Of a stretch of 64,000 nt of DNA, positions 8,536-17,802 are shown piece by piece (position 1 is the stretch's first letter; every line of letters begins with the position of its first letter). This DNA comes from Acidobacteriota bacterium (lineage in GTDB: Bacteria > Acidobacteriota > Terriglobia > Bryobacterales > Bryobacteraceae), in NCBI GenBank assembly GCA_016185425.1, contig JACPNQ010000027.1, forward strand, positions 1 to 64,000, read 5' to 3'. The translations under genes were made by a program, and so were the position numbers. The notes below the pieces were generated by a model. The model saw nothing but the letters and a program-made list of their open reading frames with translations. It was not told the DNA's origin and did no database searches.

Positions 8536-11397
8536 TCAGTCAGAGCCCTGATTAGCTATCGGCGGTGGAGTCAAAAAAGAACAGAGCTTCCCCCAAAAGT
8601 CGTTCTGATGAAAGACGTGAATGCCGTAGATGCGCGGGCGGTCGTCGAACGTTCCGAGCAAGCCGATGCCGCCGTCGGGGAGGCGTGAGTCGTTGAAGGT
8701 GTCGATGACCTGGTCTTGCAAATACGTGGTGATGCTGTCGCCGCGGACCTCCGCGCGGATGGAGTAAATGGTCTGATTTGCCGCGCCGTGGGGCAGGGGG
8801 AGGCGCGTGACGCGTCCGGCGTGGCCGTTCATGACGGTCCAACGCTCCAGTTCGAGAGACGTCAGCGGTGCGCCGGGAGTGACGTTAAGCCGGAAGAAGT
8901 GGTAATTCTGCGGGCCGGAAGCACGAACCATCCACTGAATGGCACGACGGTCAATCGACGCTTTCATTTCAAACACGTAGTCGCGGAGGGCGATGGTCGG
9001 TTGGAAGATAGCGAGATGTCCGGGGCGGACGGTGCCAGCGCGGTCATAGGACCACGAGCGCGCCCACTCTCCCTTACCGTCCCAGGAACTGAGACCGTTG
9101 TGGAAGTCCTCGACCAGGTCGACGCTGGCACGGCGGGCGATGCCGGCCGTGATGTTATCCCACGCGGTGGGGCCGCCGGCGCGTACGATCTTGACCGGCT
9201 TCTGCTCGATAGCGGCTGACGCCTTTTCGTCTTCGACGGGTGGCGCGCTGACGGGCTTCAGCGCCGCCAACTGTACTTCCTTTTCCTCCAGGGGAGCGGC
9301 GCCGGGCTGAACCTGCTGTTGCGCGGGGATCTTGGCGGTGACGGGCTCGGCCGTTGATGGCCGTGCCAAAACCCAGATGCCAATCACCATCGGAACCACC
9401 ATTGCGATCCACGTCAAGTCCGAAGGCAGATGGCTGGCTTTATTCCAGACATCTTTGATTTGGAGCTTGGAGAAGCGCTCGCGGAGGTCGGAGGCGAACC
9501 TGACCGGTGAGGAGTTTCTAACGCGGGGCCGTCCGTCGTCGGGTATTACGTTGGAGGCGCAAATGGCCGGTGGTGCGCCCCAGACATCGAACCCGATCAC
9601 CATGGCCTGTGCCGCGGACTGTTTGGCTGTGGGAAGGGCGTTGGGGACGCGGAAGAGTCTTAGGGAGATCTGCCGCAGCGAGCACGGTGCGGAACCGGTG
9701 CGCGCGGTGCCGAGAACCGTTGCCGGGCACAAGTCCACCGGTTCGGCTATCAGGGGGCGCGACGGAATCGACCGTGCTCGCGGAGGTGCAACTGGTATGC
9801 AGCCAACCGCGTCGTAGCCGGCGATGCGGCGTCCTGAGTGACGTGGCAGGCGGACACGGAGAACGCGTTGTAGCGATTGCGGCGCGATAGCGCGGCGGGC
9901 GACGTCGATCAGGTCCGGACGTAACTCGTGACGCACCTGGCCGGCGATGGCGATCTGCTGTCCGGCTGGCTCAAAACGGCTTGCCGGACACCACTCGCGT
10001 ACTTGGGGAGCCTCGGCTGGAGATAACAACGTAATCGGCTGGCTCCCCGGCGCATCCGGCAGGGGGACCGCGGTGCAGGAAGCGCTGCCGAGACCCGCTC
10101 GACGGCGGCGGCGCACGGCCAAGGCGTTTTGCCTGATCGCCGGCGATGCCCACTCCGAGTTCCATAGGGCAGCGTGCCGGCCGGAGGCGAAGCCGGGTTC
10201 CGGAATGGGAAGGGAGATCGACTGACGGGTGAGCAGGCGGCTGGACCGGGTTGCGGTCCGCCCCGGAATCCGATGGACGGACTGGCCGTTGTGCGTATGA
10301 GCAATCAACGCCAGTTCCGTTGGGACGCGATCCGGGGCGGACGGGCCTGCGGGAAGCAAGCTCGGGGCCACGGGCTGGAGTCCACGGGCCACGGGCATGC
10401 CACCCACGGGTGCTGCGGCACCAAACGCGCCGAAATGGGCGGGCGCGGCGGCGAAGGCAAGAATTTCGGGCGATTGCGCGATGGTCTTTAACTGAGCCGG
10501 ACGAACCGGCGGGTATTGAGTGGCTGCGACCAAGGCGCCGAGCGACGTGGCTTCGAGCAGGGACCAAAACTCTTCGGTGCACTCCAGATCCGGAGATTCG
10601 ACCAGAGGCTCGACATAAGTGAAAGCCGAACGGAGACGGCTGACAGGCAACGAAGGCTGAGGGGCGTAAAGGAAGTGAGCGGAACCGTTGTTCCGCAGCG
10701 CCATGGCATCCGTTCCCGCCTCATCCAAGTGGACCGCCGCTAACGATTCGCACAGTGTCAGCACTCGACGACGCTTGGCGTAGCGGCGAATGACCTTATG
10801 CAGATCGAGCTGGTAGGCCGGGACTTGGAGATCGAGCAGATCCTGACCGCTGGTGCCACGAGCCGGGCTATTCGGCACGGTGAATAAGCTGTATCGTGTC
10901 ATCAGGTCCCAGCGGCCCGGGCAAACGGGCGTAGAGGATAAAGCACGCGGAATCACGAGGCGCAGGTGCGGCGTGTGTTCGACGATCGACAGTCTGGGGA
11001 ATGTACCGGCGGCGGCTTGCACCTGCGGAGCGACGTAGTAGTGCGCGAACAGGGCCGTCGCCGTGTAAACGTGTGCCCGTTCGATGAAGTGAACGGTGGC
11101 CGGAATTGGCATCGGCTCGGCGGGAATCTCAATCTGGACGCCCCGATAAGACGGAGGATCCAAAGGAAGCGGTCCGCCGAACACGTTCATCGTGGGACCG
11201 CCGTGATCCATGATCGCCGCGGCGGCAACCATCCGCTGCGTGCGCTGCATTGCGGAGGAAGATTCGGCCAACCGGCGCATAGCCAGTTGCTGCTCTTCGG
11301 CGAATGACTGGCGGTGTGCGTCGGTGCAGAACTCCGCGTCGTTCATTCGCCGCAACAGCGATATTGACTTGTTACAGTAGCGGCAGCGCAAACCCAT
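8536..11397 (-). CDS. large membrane protein: N-terminal zinc finger, C-terminal concanavalin-like domain
   Basis: 953 residues. Residues 5-28 form a Cys5-x2-Cys8 ... Cys24-x3-His28 zinc knuckle (CRYCNKS ... EFCTDAHR), like TRASH/FCS-type fingers. A long, low-similarity Pro/Ala-rich region follows with no fold I can name. A single membrane segment lies near residues 658-680 (WIAMVVPMVIGIWVLA). The last 190 residues (VEDFHNGLSSWDG to YGIHVF) look like a LamG/3-keto-disaccharide-hydrolase type beta-sandwich. The likely topology is zinc finger inside and beta-sandwich outside the membrane, which would join a cytoplasmic sensor or tether to an external ligand-binding domain. The TPR gene starts 48 bases downstream. 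Function unknown; similar orphan proteins occur in Acidobacteriota. Confidence 0.6.
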   Translation of the reverse strand: MGLRCRYCNKSISLLRRMNDAEFCTDAHRQSFAEEQQLAMRRLAESSSAMQRTQRMVAAAAIMDHGGPTMNVFGGPLPLDPPSYRGVQIEIPAEPMPIPATVHFIERAHVYTATALFAHYYVAPQVQAAAGTFPRLSIVEHTPHLRLVIPRALSSTPVCPGRWDLMTRYSLFTVPNSPARGTSGQDLLDLQVPAYQLDLHKVIRRYAKRRRVLTLCESLAAVHLDEAGTDAMALRNNGSAHFLYAPQPSLPVSRLRSAFTYVEPLVESPDLECTEEFWSLLEATSLGALVAATQYPPVRPAQLKTIAQSPEILAFAAAPAHFGAFGAAAPVGGMPVARGLQPVAPSLLPAGPSAPDRVPTELALIAHTHNGQSVHRIPGRTATRSSRLLTRQSISLPIPEPGFASGRHAALWNSEWASPAIRQNALAVRRRRRAGLGSASCTAVPLPDAPGSQPITLLSPAEAPQVREWCPASRFEPAGQQIAIAGQVRHELRPDLIDVARRAIAPQSLQRVLRVRLPRHSGRRIAGYDAVGCIPVAPPRARSIPSRPLIAEPVDLCPATVLGTARTGSAPCSLRQISLRLFRVPNALPTAKQSAAQAMVIGFDVWGAPPAICASNVIPDDGRPRVRNSSPVRFASDLRERFSKLQIKDVWNKASHLPSDLTWIAMVVPMVIGIWVLARPSTAEPVTAKIPAQQQVQPGAAPLEEKEVQLAALKPVSAPPVEDEKASAAIEQKPVKIVRAGGPTAWDNITAGIARRASVDLVEDFHNGLSSWDGKGEWARSWSYDRAGTVRPGHLAIFQPTIALRDYVFEMKASIDRRAIQWMVRASGPQNYHFFRLNVTPGAPLTSLELERWTVMNGHAGRVTRLPLPHGAANQTIYSIRAEVRGDSITTYLQDQVIDTFNDSRLPDGGIGLLGTFDDRPRIYGIHVFHQNDFWGKLCSFLTPPPIANQGSD

Positions 11398-11578
11398 TCC
11401 TTTGAATACGGATACGTACCCATCACCAGCGTAGGCCCCGTCCGTGGAGATTGCTACGCAGTGAATGACTGTGTTTTAACCCGGTACCTAGGGTCGTCCC
11501 GGTCAAAATTAGGGTTCTACCTTAGAGGAAATCGTAAGGGAGCAGAGAATTTACAGATGCCGCGTCCACTACCTATTT

Positions 11579-12358
11579 ATGCCGCTGGATCTGCTTGTCC
11601 TGAGCGTTGCCCGTTGCGCCGACGGGAGAGCCGTCTTCGGATTTGCCGAGACGGCCGCGCGCACCTTCGGGTTTGTGCGCCTGGTGGCGCCGACGCCGAG
11701 CGGTATCCTATACCTCCAACATACGCAGCTTGGGAACGCGGCGGACCCGCGGCCTTACGACCTGATCCGCGTGGAGGCGCCGTGGGCTGACAGCCGTGTG
11801 ACGCAGCCGGAGAACCGCGTCGTGGACCATACGCCGTGGGTGTTGCTGGAGCGGCCGGCGTCGCTGCCGTGGATTGCGGCCTTCGAGCGGAACGCGGCGA
11901 ACTCCGGTCCCCTCTTCGGTGGGCCCGGCCGGGCGATTCGCGCGCCGGACCGCGGCTTGGCGAGATCCATCCTTTGTGTGCAGCCGGAGGAGGCGCGGGC
12001 GGTTTGCGAGTGGGATGAGCGGAACGAGAAGTACCGGGTGCGATTGCGGTTCCTCGCGAGCGGAATTCCCTATGACCTGCCGCTGACGGATGCGCACTAT
12101 TCGGCGATTTTGCGGAGTGCGGGAGAGGGCGTTTTTACATTGGAACAGATCCGTTGTCGGACGCCGCATGGGTTGCGGCTGCTGGTGACGCTGGGCGAAC
12201 CGTTTCACGGATGGTGTTACAAAATGGTGGCAGGAATTCTGCCTAGCAGAATCGTTACACTGTGGCGAGATGGATTCTCGCCGACATTTCCTATTCCGCA
12301 GCGGAACGCTGCTAGCCGCCCTTTGGAACACGCCGGTTCCCTTATGGCCGGCGCCTAA
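11579..12358 (+). CDS. DuOB (dual OB-fold) domain protein
   Basis: 259 residues without signal peptide. The N-terminal run LLVLSVARCADGRAV, the YDLIRVEAP strand and the PWVLLERPA segment fit the DuOB family as I remember it, a two-OB-fold domain found in systems of unknown or defence-associated function. The final 29 codons overlap the phoD gene in another frame (12270-12358), and residues after GILPSR look unlike protein, so the natural stop was probably nearer 12260 and the reading frame has drifted. No Shine-Dalgarno site is evident before the ATG. The first 180 bases upstream hold no gene. Confidence 0.55.
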   Translation: MPLDLLVLSVARCADGRAVFGFAETAARTFGFVRLVAPTPSGILYLQHTQLGNAADPRPYDLIRVEAPWADSRVTQPENRVVDHTPWVLLERPASLPWIAAFERNAANSGPLFGGPGRAIRAPDRGLARSILCVQPEEARAVCEWDERNEKYRVRLRFLASGIPYDLPLTDAHYSAILRSAGEGVFTLEQIRCRTPHGLRLLVTLGEPFHGWCYKMVAGILPSRIVTLWRDGFSPTFPIPQRNAASRPLEHAGSLMAGA

Positions 12359-13799
12359 GTTCTTAAGCTACCCGTTCGCGCTTGGTATTGCGTCGGGCGA
12401 TCCCGCCGAAGATGGATTTGTCTTGTGGACGCGACTGGCGCCGAAGCCGCTGGAAGGCGGCGGGATGCCGGAAGCGGCGGTGATTGTCGAGTGGCGCGTG
12501 GCTGAGGACGAGGGGATGAAGAAGGTCGTCAAGAAAGGGACGGCGACTGCTGTCCCGGCGCTGGCGCACTCGGTGCATGTGGAGGTGGCGGGATTGCGTC
12601 CGGACCGGTGGTATTGGTACCAATTCCGCGCAGGTGGCGAAGTAAGCCAAGTGGGGCGTACGCGGACGGCACCCGCGTTGGGAACGACACCGGAGAAACT
12701 CCGATACGCCTTTGCCTCGTGCCAGCACTGGGAGACCGGCTATTTCACGGCGTACGAACACATGGCGGCGGAGAATCCCGATTTGGTGGTGCACCTTGGC
12801 GATTACATTTACGAGGGATCGCCGCGCCAGGGCAACCCGAGGATTCATAACAGCAACGAGATTTTGTCCCTGTCCGATTACCGCAACCGGCACGCTCTCT
12901 ACAAAACAGACAAGCCGCTGCAGAACATGCACGCCTGGGCGCCCTGGATATTGACCTGGGACGACCACGAAGTCGACAACAACTACGCGGGCGACATTGC
13001 CGAGGACAAACAGACTCGGCAGGAATTATTGGAGCGGCGCGCGAACGCGTACCAGGCCTACTACGAACACATGCCGCTGCGGGCGGCGGCGGCGCCGCGC
13101 GGATCGGGCATGCTGTTGTACCGCAATATTTCGTGGGGTGCGCTGGCCAATTTCACGGTGCTGGATACGCGGCAGTATCGCACGGACCAGCCGTGCGGCG
13201 ACGGCCGGAAAGCGCCGTGCAAGGAGACGTACGATCCGGCGGCCACGCTTCTTGGAGCGCAACAGCACGCGTGGATGGAGCGGCAGTTGACGCAATCGAA
13301 GGCGAAGTGGAACATCCTTGCACAGCAAGTGCTGATGGCGAAGATCGACTTCCAGCGCGGTGACGGGGAATTGCTATCGATGGACCAGTGGAGCGGCTAT
13401 GAGGCTTGCCGTAACCGTGTGCTTCGATTCCTGAATGACCGCAAGGTCGTCAATCCTGTGGTGATTACGGGCGATATTCATTCCAATTGGGCGTGCGATT
13501 TGAAACTCGATTGGAAAGACGAGAAGTCGCCGGTGGTTGGCGTGGAACTGGTTGGCACGTCGATCACGTCGGGCGGGGACGGGCTGGACGCGATGAAGGG
13601 AGTGGAAGACGTGTACGCGGAGAATCCGCATTTGAAGTGGCACGGCGCGCGGCGGGGATATGTGTCGTGCACCGTGACGCCCAAGGAGACGCGGGCCGAG
13701 TATCGCACTATGCCCTACGTGACGAAACCGGGAGCGCCAGTGCAAACCGCCAAAAGATTCGTTGTGGAAGCGGGAAAATCCGGGCTGCAAAGAGCGTAA
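12270..13799 (+). CDS. phoD: PhoD-like alkaline phosphatase/phosphodiesterase, Tat-exported
   Basis: 509 residues, close to the usual 500-560 of the family. The N-terminus DSRRHFLFRSGTLLAAL is a twin-arginine signal. An N-terminal PhoD domain (FALGIASGDPAEDGFVLWTRL) is followed by the metallophosphatase core: FASCQHWE, HLGDYIYEG, WDDHEVDNN and ITGDIHSNW supply the metal-binding Asp, Cys, Asn and His residues expected for Fe/Ca-dependent PhoD. It would hydrolyse phosphate mono/diesters in the periplasm or outside the cell. The start overlaps the previous gene by 89 bases. The GT39-like gene follows after 18 bases. Confidence 0.9.
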   Translation: MDSRRHFLFRSGTLLAALWNTPVPLWPAPKFLSYPFALGIASGDPAEDGFVLWTRLAPKPLEGGGMPEAAVIVEWRVAEDEGMKKVVKKGTATAVPALAHSVHVEVAGLRPDRWYWYQFRAGGEVSQVGRTRTAPALGTTPEKLRYAFASCQHWETGYFTAYEHMAAENPDLVVHLGDYIYEGSPRQGNPRIHNSNEILSLSDYRNRHALYKTDKPLQNMHAWAPWILTWDDHEVDNNYAGDIAEDKQTRQELLERRANAYQAYYEHMPLRAAAAPRGSGMLLYRNISWGALANFTVLDTRQYRTDQPCGDGRKAPCKETYDPAATLLGAQQHAWMERQLTQSKAKWNILAQQVLMAKIDFQRGDGELLSMDQWSGYEACRNRVLRFLNDRKVVNPVVITGDIHSNWACDLKLDWKDEKSPVVGVELVGTSITSGGDGLDAMKGVEDVYAENPHLKWHGARRGYVSCTVTPKETRAEYRTMPYVTKPGAPVQTAKRFVVEAGKSGLQRA

Positions 13800-13817
13800 A
13801 CCGGGTACGATGACAAC

Positions 13818-15467
13818 TTGGTTCCGTTCCTAGAAAAACACTTCCGGCTGTTGACCGCCGCGCCGATCTTGCTAATGGCGATTCTGCAGTTCACATCGGC
13901 GCGGCAGGAGAGTCAGACCTTCGACGAAGGCGTGCATCTTGCCGCTGGCTACCGCTATTGGCGCACGGGCGACTTTTCGCTCAATGTGGAGCATCCGCCG
14001 CTACAAAAGCTGTTGAGCGCGCTGCCGATGTTTGCGGTTCGCGCGCCGCTCCCGCCGGACCCGAAGCTGCTTATCGACCAATCGGAGTATGCGCGGACGT
14101 TTCTTTACCGCGGTCCGGTAAATGCAGACCTGCTACTGCTGTTGGGCCGGTTGCCGGCGATGCTGTTCTCGATGCTGCTGGTGGTGGCGGTGGCGTGGAC
14201 CGCGCGACGCTATTTCGGTGTGCCGGCGGCGATCCCCGCGGCCTGGTTGTGCGCACTCGACCCGAACCTGATCGCACACGGGCGCTACGTGACGAACGAT
14301 ATGCTCAGCACGCTGCTCTATTTCCTGACTGTAGTGCTGTGGTTGGAGTATTGGGCGGCGCCATCGCGGCCGAGAGCGGTGTTGGCGGCGGTCTGCCTGG
14401 GCCTTGCGCTTGGAGCGAAGTTCTCGATGTTGCTGCTGCTGGGCCTTTTGCCGGGACTTCTGCTGCTGCGGTGGGCGATGGTCCGGGATTCGTGGCGGAC
14501 GGCGGCCAGATCGATGGAGGTCCTGGCGGGAGCTTTTGTCGCGGCCGTATTGATCGTCGCAATGCTGTATGCGCCGGAGAGTTGGCGCGTCTTCCGCGGA
14601 CGGCCGATCAAGGTGCAGCCGGAAACGATACAGGGAGTTGTACTTCCGGCGAGCACCTATTTCACCGGTGTGCGAACGTTGATGGACCACAATAAAGAGG
14701 GCCACGCCGCTTACTTGCTGGGCAAGGTTTCCGAGACAGGATGGTGGTATTACTTCCCGGTGGTGTTTCTGGTGAAGTCGCCGAGCGCCCTACTCGTGCT
14801 GATCGCCGCGGCGTTGGGAGTTGCGCTATGGAAGCTGCCGGGGCTTTTTCGCAATCCCCGCGGGAGTTTCGTGTGGGTGGCACTGGCGGCCGCGCCGCTT
14901 GTCTACTTCGGCGTCACGTTGACGAGCCATATCAACCTCGGCGTTAGGCACTTGCTGCCGGTGTATCCGTTCTTCTACCTGCTTGGTGCGGCCGCGCTGG
15001 CGCCGGCTTTGCCGGTACGCGGATTTGCGGTGCTGGCGGGATTGTTGCTTACCGTTCAGGCTGGCGAGACGTTTTTCGTCTACCCGGAGTACCTGGCATT
15101 CTTCAATACGGCGGCCGGAGGGCCGAAGGCGGGCCCGCGATACCTTCTCGATTCGAATCTGGATTGGGGACAGGACTTGAAGAAGCTGAAGCGCTATATC
15201 GACACTCGATCGCCTGGGCCGGTCTGTCTGGATTATTTTGGATCAGCGGAACCGGAATACTACGGCATCCGCGCCGAGTATTTGCCGAAGACATGGGACA
15301 AGGTCGACCTGGAACGGATGAACTGCATCGGCGCGATCAGCGTGACACTGCTACACGATCTGTATATCCGGCCGGGCAGTTATGAATGGCTGCGACAGAG
15401 GACGCCAATCGGGATGGCGGGCAGCTCCGTCTACCTCTACGATTTGCGAAAACCGGCGCAGCCGTAG
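13818..15467 (+). CDS. GT39/PMT_2-family membrane glycosyltransferase
   Basis: 549 residues, strongly hydrophobic, about ten to twelve membrane segments. The first periplasmic loop carries the FDEGVHLAAG and EHPPLQK motifs typical of the dolichol- or undecaprenyl-phosphate-mannose/arabinose transferase families (ArnT, PMT, GT39), in which the acidic DE pair is the catalytic site. The C-terminus is a soluble domain (SNLDWGQDLKKL, SAEPEYYGI) common in Acidobacteriota homologues. The start is a TTG at 13818, since the ATG at 13810 is out of frame and soon stops. Sugar donor and acceptor are unknown. Confidence 0.8.
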   Translation: MVPFLEKHFRLLTAAPILLMAILQFTSARQESQTFDEGVHLAAGYRYWRTGDFSLNVEHPPLQKLLSALPMFAVRAPLPPDPKLLIDQSEYARTFLYRGPVNADLLLLLGRLPAMLFSMLLVVAVAWTARRYFGVPAAIPAAWLCALDPNLIAHGRYVTNDMLSTLLYFLTVVLWLEYWAAPSRPRAVLAAVCLGLALGAKFSMLLLLGLLPGLLLLRWAMVRDSWRTAARSMEVLAGAFVAAVLIVAMLYAPESWRVFRGRPIKVQPETIQGVVLPASTYFTGVRTLMDHNKEGHAAYLLGKVSETGWWYYFPVVFLVKSPSALLVLIAAALGVALWKLPGLFRNPRGSFVWVALAAAPLVYFGVTLTSHINLGVRHLLPVYPFFYLLGAAALAPALPVRGFAVLAGLLLTVQAGETFFVYPEYLAFFNTAAGGPKAGPRYLLDSNLDWGQDLKKLKRYIDTRSPGPVCLDYFGSAEPEYYGIRAEYLPKTWDKVDLERMNCIGAISVTLLHDLYIRPGSYEWLRQRTPIGMAGSSVYLYDLRKPAQP

Positions 15468-15471
15468 GGGC

Positions 15472-16089
15472 CTACCAGTTTTCACCGCGCTTGATGTCAC
15501 GAATCGTGCCGGGCACCCACTCCTTCGGATCAGGTGGCGGTTTGAAATGATCGGTATTCAGCGTCATCCACATATCGTTGTTTGGGCCTGCGACGGTGAG
15601 GACAAGCGCGACGTTGTAGCGCGGTCCCTGGAAGTAGGCGACGCGAATGGTGTGAACGCCGCGCGACAGCCATGCGCTGCCGTCGATGCGAAGCGGAATG
15701 TGAATGCCATCGTTGTCGATCACCTTCTTGCCATCGATCCAGAGAATAGAGCCATCATCGGAGAGAAGGCCGAATTTGTACACGCCCTCGCGTTCGATCC
15801 ATATACGGGCGTTGTAGTCGATGGCGAACCACTCGAAGCGGTCCGTGAGGCCTGGGAACCCTTCGGAAAACGTACGGGGTGTGATCTGCAACATGGTCGT
15901 GTAGACCGATCCGGAGGCGCTTTTGGGGTTGAACTTGGGCATCGATTGCGTACGCGGCGAGACGAGATAGACGTCGCCCCGAAAGCCATTGCTGATGACG
16001 GTGGTGCCGAACGTGGCCGCAGGCTCTTTCGGCGTCTGCGCGAGCACAGCGGCGGCGGAGAGCAGGAAGATGGCGCCTGGCGTCCTCAT
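15472..16089 (-). CDS. exported PA14-domain protein
   Basis: 205 residues with a signal peptide (MRTPGAIFLLSAAAVLAQ). The core YNARIWIEREGVYKFGLLSD, DDGSILWIDGKKVIDN and SRGVHTIRVAYFQG is the PA14 beta-sandwich, a carbohydrate-binding module in bacterial adhesins and glycosidases. Here it stands alone without a catalytic domain. Its ATG overlaps the TGA of surE (ATGA at 16086-16089), so it is translationally coupled to that gene though no functional link is known. Ends 4 bases from the convergent GT39-like gene. Confidence 0.75.
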   Translation of the reverse strand: MRTPGAIFLLSAAAVLAQTPKEPAATFGTTVISNGFRGDVYLVSPRTQSMPKFNPKSASGSVYTTMLQITPRTFSEGFPGLTDRFEWFAIDYNARIWIEREGVYKFGLLSDDGSILWIDGKKVIDNDGIHIPLRIDGSAWLSRGVHTIRVAYFQGPRYNVALVLTVAGPNNDMWMTLNTDHFKPPPDPKEWVPGTIRDIKRGENW

Positions 16090-16775
16090 GCGCGGAGCCT
16101 GCTGATGGTAACCGCGCCTTCAAAACAGCGCTCGATGTCGCGGCCCGCGTTGCGAGGACGGCCGGCGTAGGTTCCCGAATAGTGGAAGAGATCCCCTTCC
16201 CGGCGGAACCGCACATCGAGCGGTTCGTCATCGGGATCGCAGTCGATGATAGGCGGAATGCCGCCGTTGTCGAGGTGGGGAAGATTGATGTTCCAGTATT
16301 CCTTCGATTGCGGCGCATAGTTGAAGATACGGCCGATGGCCGGCGTGGCGAGGTCGGCTGCACACCGCCAATCGAGCGGCAGGCCGCGGCGTACGTATTG
16401 TGAGACGGCGATGGCCGGTTTACCGAGGAGGGCCGCCTCCCGCGCGGCGGCGACGGTGCCCGACGAGTATATATCGACGCCGAGGTTTCCGCCGCGATTG
16501 ATGCCGGAGAACACCCAATCGATGCGGGGGAAGAGCGCGGTGAGGGCAACGCGCACGCAGTCGGCCGGAGTGCCGGACAGATGGTATTCGCGAGGTGCCG
16601 TGGCGGTAAGCGTGAGAGGAGCGTCCGTAGTGACGCGGTGGCCGGCGTAGGAGTGCGGGTCGCGGGGCGCGACGATATGCACGTCGCCGAGTTGTTCGGC
16701 GATGGAGCGTAGCGCGGCGAGTCCGGGCGCGTCCCAACCATCATCGTTTGTCAGTAGAATTTGCACCCTTGCCAT
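16086..16775 (-). CDS. surE: 5'/3'-nucleotidase SurE
   Basis: 229 residues, within the normal 225-265 range. Motif LLTNDDGWDAPGL near the N-terminus contains the metal-binding Asp-Asp of SurE; VAPRDPHSYAGHRVT, SGTPADCVR and SGINRGGNLGVDIYSSGTV are the other family motifs. SurE removes phosphate from nucleoside monophosphates and is linked to stress survival. I take the Met at 16775 as the start; the frame stays open far upstream but that part runs through the aldo/keto reductase gene on the other strand and has no SurE similarity. Coupled to the PA14 gene downstream. Confidence 0.92.
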   Translation of the reverse strand: MARVQILLTNDDGWDAPGLAALRSIAEQLGDVHIVAPRDPHSYAGHRVTTDAPLTLTATAPREYHLSGTPADCVRVALTALFPRIDWVFSGINRGGNLGVDIYSSGTVAAAREAALLGKPAIAVSQYVRRGLPLDWRCAADLATPAIGRIFNYAPQSKEYWNINLPHLDNGGIPPIIDCDPDDEPLDVRFRREGDLFHYSGTYAGRPRNAGRDIERCFEGAVTISRLRA

Positions 16776-16832
16776 CTGTTCCCATGGTGGCAATTTATGA
16801 GGCGCCGCGGGGCGCAGTATCCTAACGCAAGG

Positions 16833-17798
16833 ATGCCAACGCAAACTGCAAACACTGCCATGCCCTACCGCCCGATGGGAAACACCGGTGAGATGGTCTC
16901 TTCGATCGGGATAGGCGGCTGGCACCTTGGATTGAGCCACGTGGATGAAGCGCTGGCGATTCGCATTGTCCGGGAAGGAATGGACCGCGGCATCAACTTT
17001 CTGGATAACTGCTGGGATTACAACGAGGGCCGCAGCGAGGAGCGCATGGGGAAAGCACTGCGCGACGGCTACCGGCAGCGGGCGTTTCTGATGACCAAAA
17101 TCGACGGGCGTTCGTATGAGGAGGCGACGCGGCAACTGGAAGACTGCTTGCGCCGGCTGGAAACCGATTACATCGATTTGGTGCAGCACCATGAGATTCA
17201 GCGGTTCGAAGACCCATTTCGTATTTTGGACGAAGAAGGAGCGCAGGTGGCGATGGAGGACGCCAAGAAGGCCGGTAAGCTTCGCTACATCGGGTTCACC
17301 GGACACAAGGATCCCCTGATGCACTTGCGAATGCTGGAGATCGCAGCCGCGCGCGGCGTGCGGTTCGACTCGGTGCAGATGCCGCTCAACGTGATGGACG
17401 CGCACTATCGCAGTTTTGCGCAAATGGTGCTGCCGGAACTGGTGAAGCGGCAGATCGCGCCGCTGGCAATGAAGACGATGGCCAATGGTCATATCCTGCG
17501 GTCGGGGACAGTGTCGGCGATCGAGTGTTTGCAATATGCGCTGAATCTGCCGGTCGCGACGGTGATTACGGGAATCGATACGATCGCCATTCTGGAGCAG
17601 GCGTTTGAGGCGGTGAAAACCTTCCGGCCGATGAGCGAGGAACAGGTCGGCGCGCTTCTTGCGCGCACGGCTGAAAAGGGACGGCGTGGCGAATTTGAAC
17701 TGTTCAAAACGACGTCGATCTATGACGGTACCGGCTCCAACCCGGAGTGGCTCGGAGAGGAACCGCGGAGGTTGCGGGACGCGGTCTTGACGACCTGA
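16833..17798 (+). CDS. aldo/keto reductase
   Basis: 321 residues from the ATG at 16833; an ATG nine codons later (16860, MPYRPMGN) is also a family-like start. The catalytic tetrad is present: FLDNCWDYNEG gives Asp and Tyr, FLMTKID gives Lys, and LVQHHEI gives His. The TIM-barrel continues with the C-terminal FELFKTT extension seen in bacterial AKR11-like or iron-sulfur-free relatives. NAD(P)H-dependent reduction of carbonyls; natural substrate unknown. Divergent from surE with 57 bases between starts, and ends 4 bases from the convergent amidohydrolase. Confidence 0.88.
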   Translation: MPTQTANTAMPYRPMGNTGEMVSSIGIGGWHLGLSHVDEALAIRIVREGMDRGINFLDNCWDYNEGRSEERMGKALRDGYRQRAFLMTKIDGRSYEEATRQLEDCLRRLETDYIDLVQHHEIQRFEDPFRILDEEGAQVAMEDAKKAGKLRYIGFTGHKDPLMHLRMLEIAAARGVRFDSVQMPLNVMDAHYRSFAQMVLPELVKRQIAPLAMKTMANGHILRSGTVSAIECLQYALNLPVATVITGIDTIAILEQAFEAVKTFRPMSEEQVGALLARTAEKGRRGEFELFKTTSIYDGTGSNPEWLGEEPRRLRDAVLTT

Positions 17799-17802
17799 TC
17801 GA

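Noticed and set aside
16776..17534. Upstream extension of the surE frame
   Set aside because: Lies antisense to the aldo/keto reductase and has no SurE similarity; the family start is at 16775.
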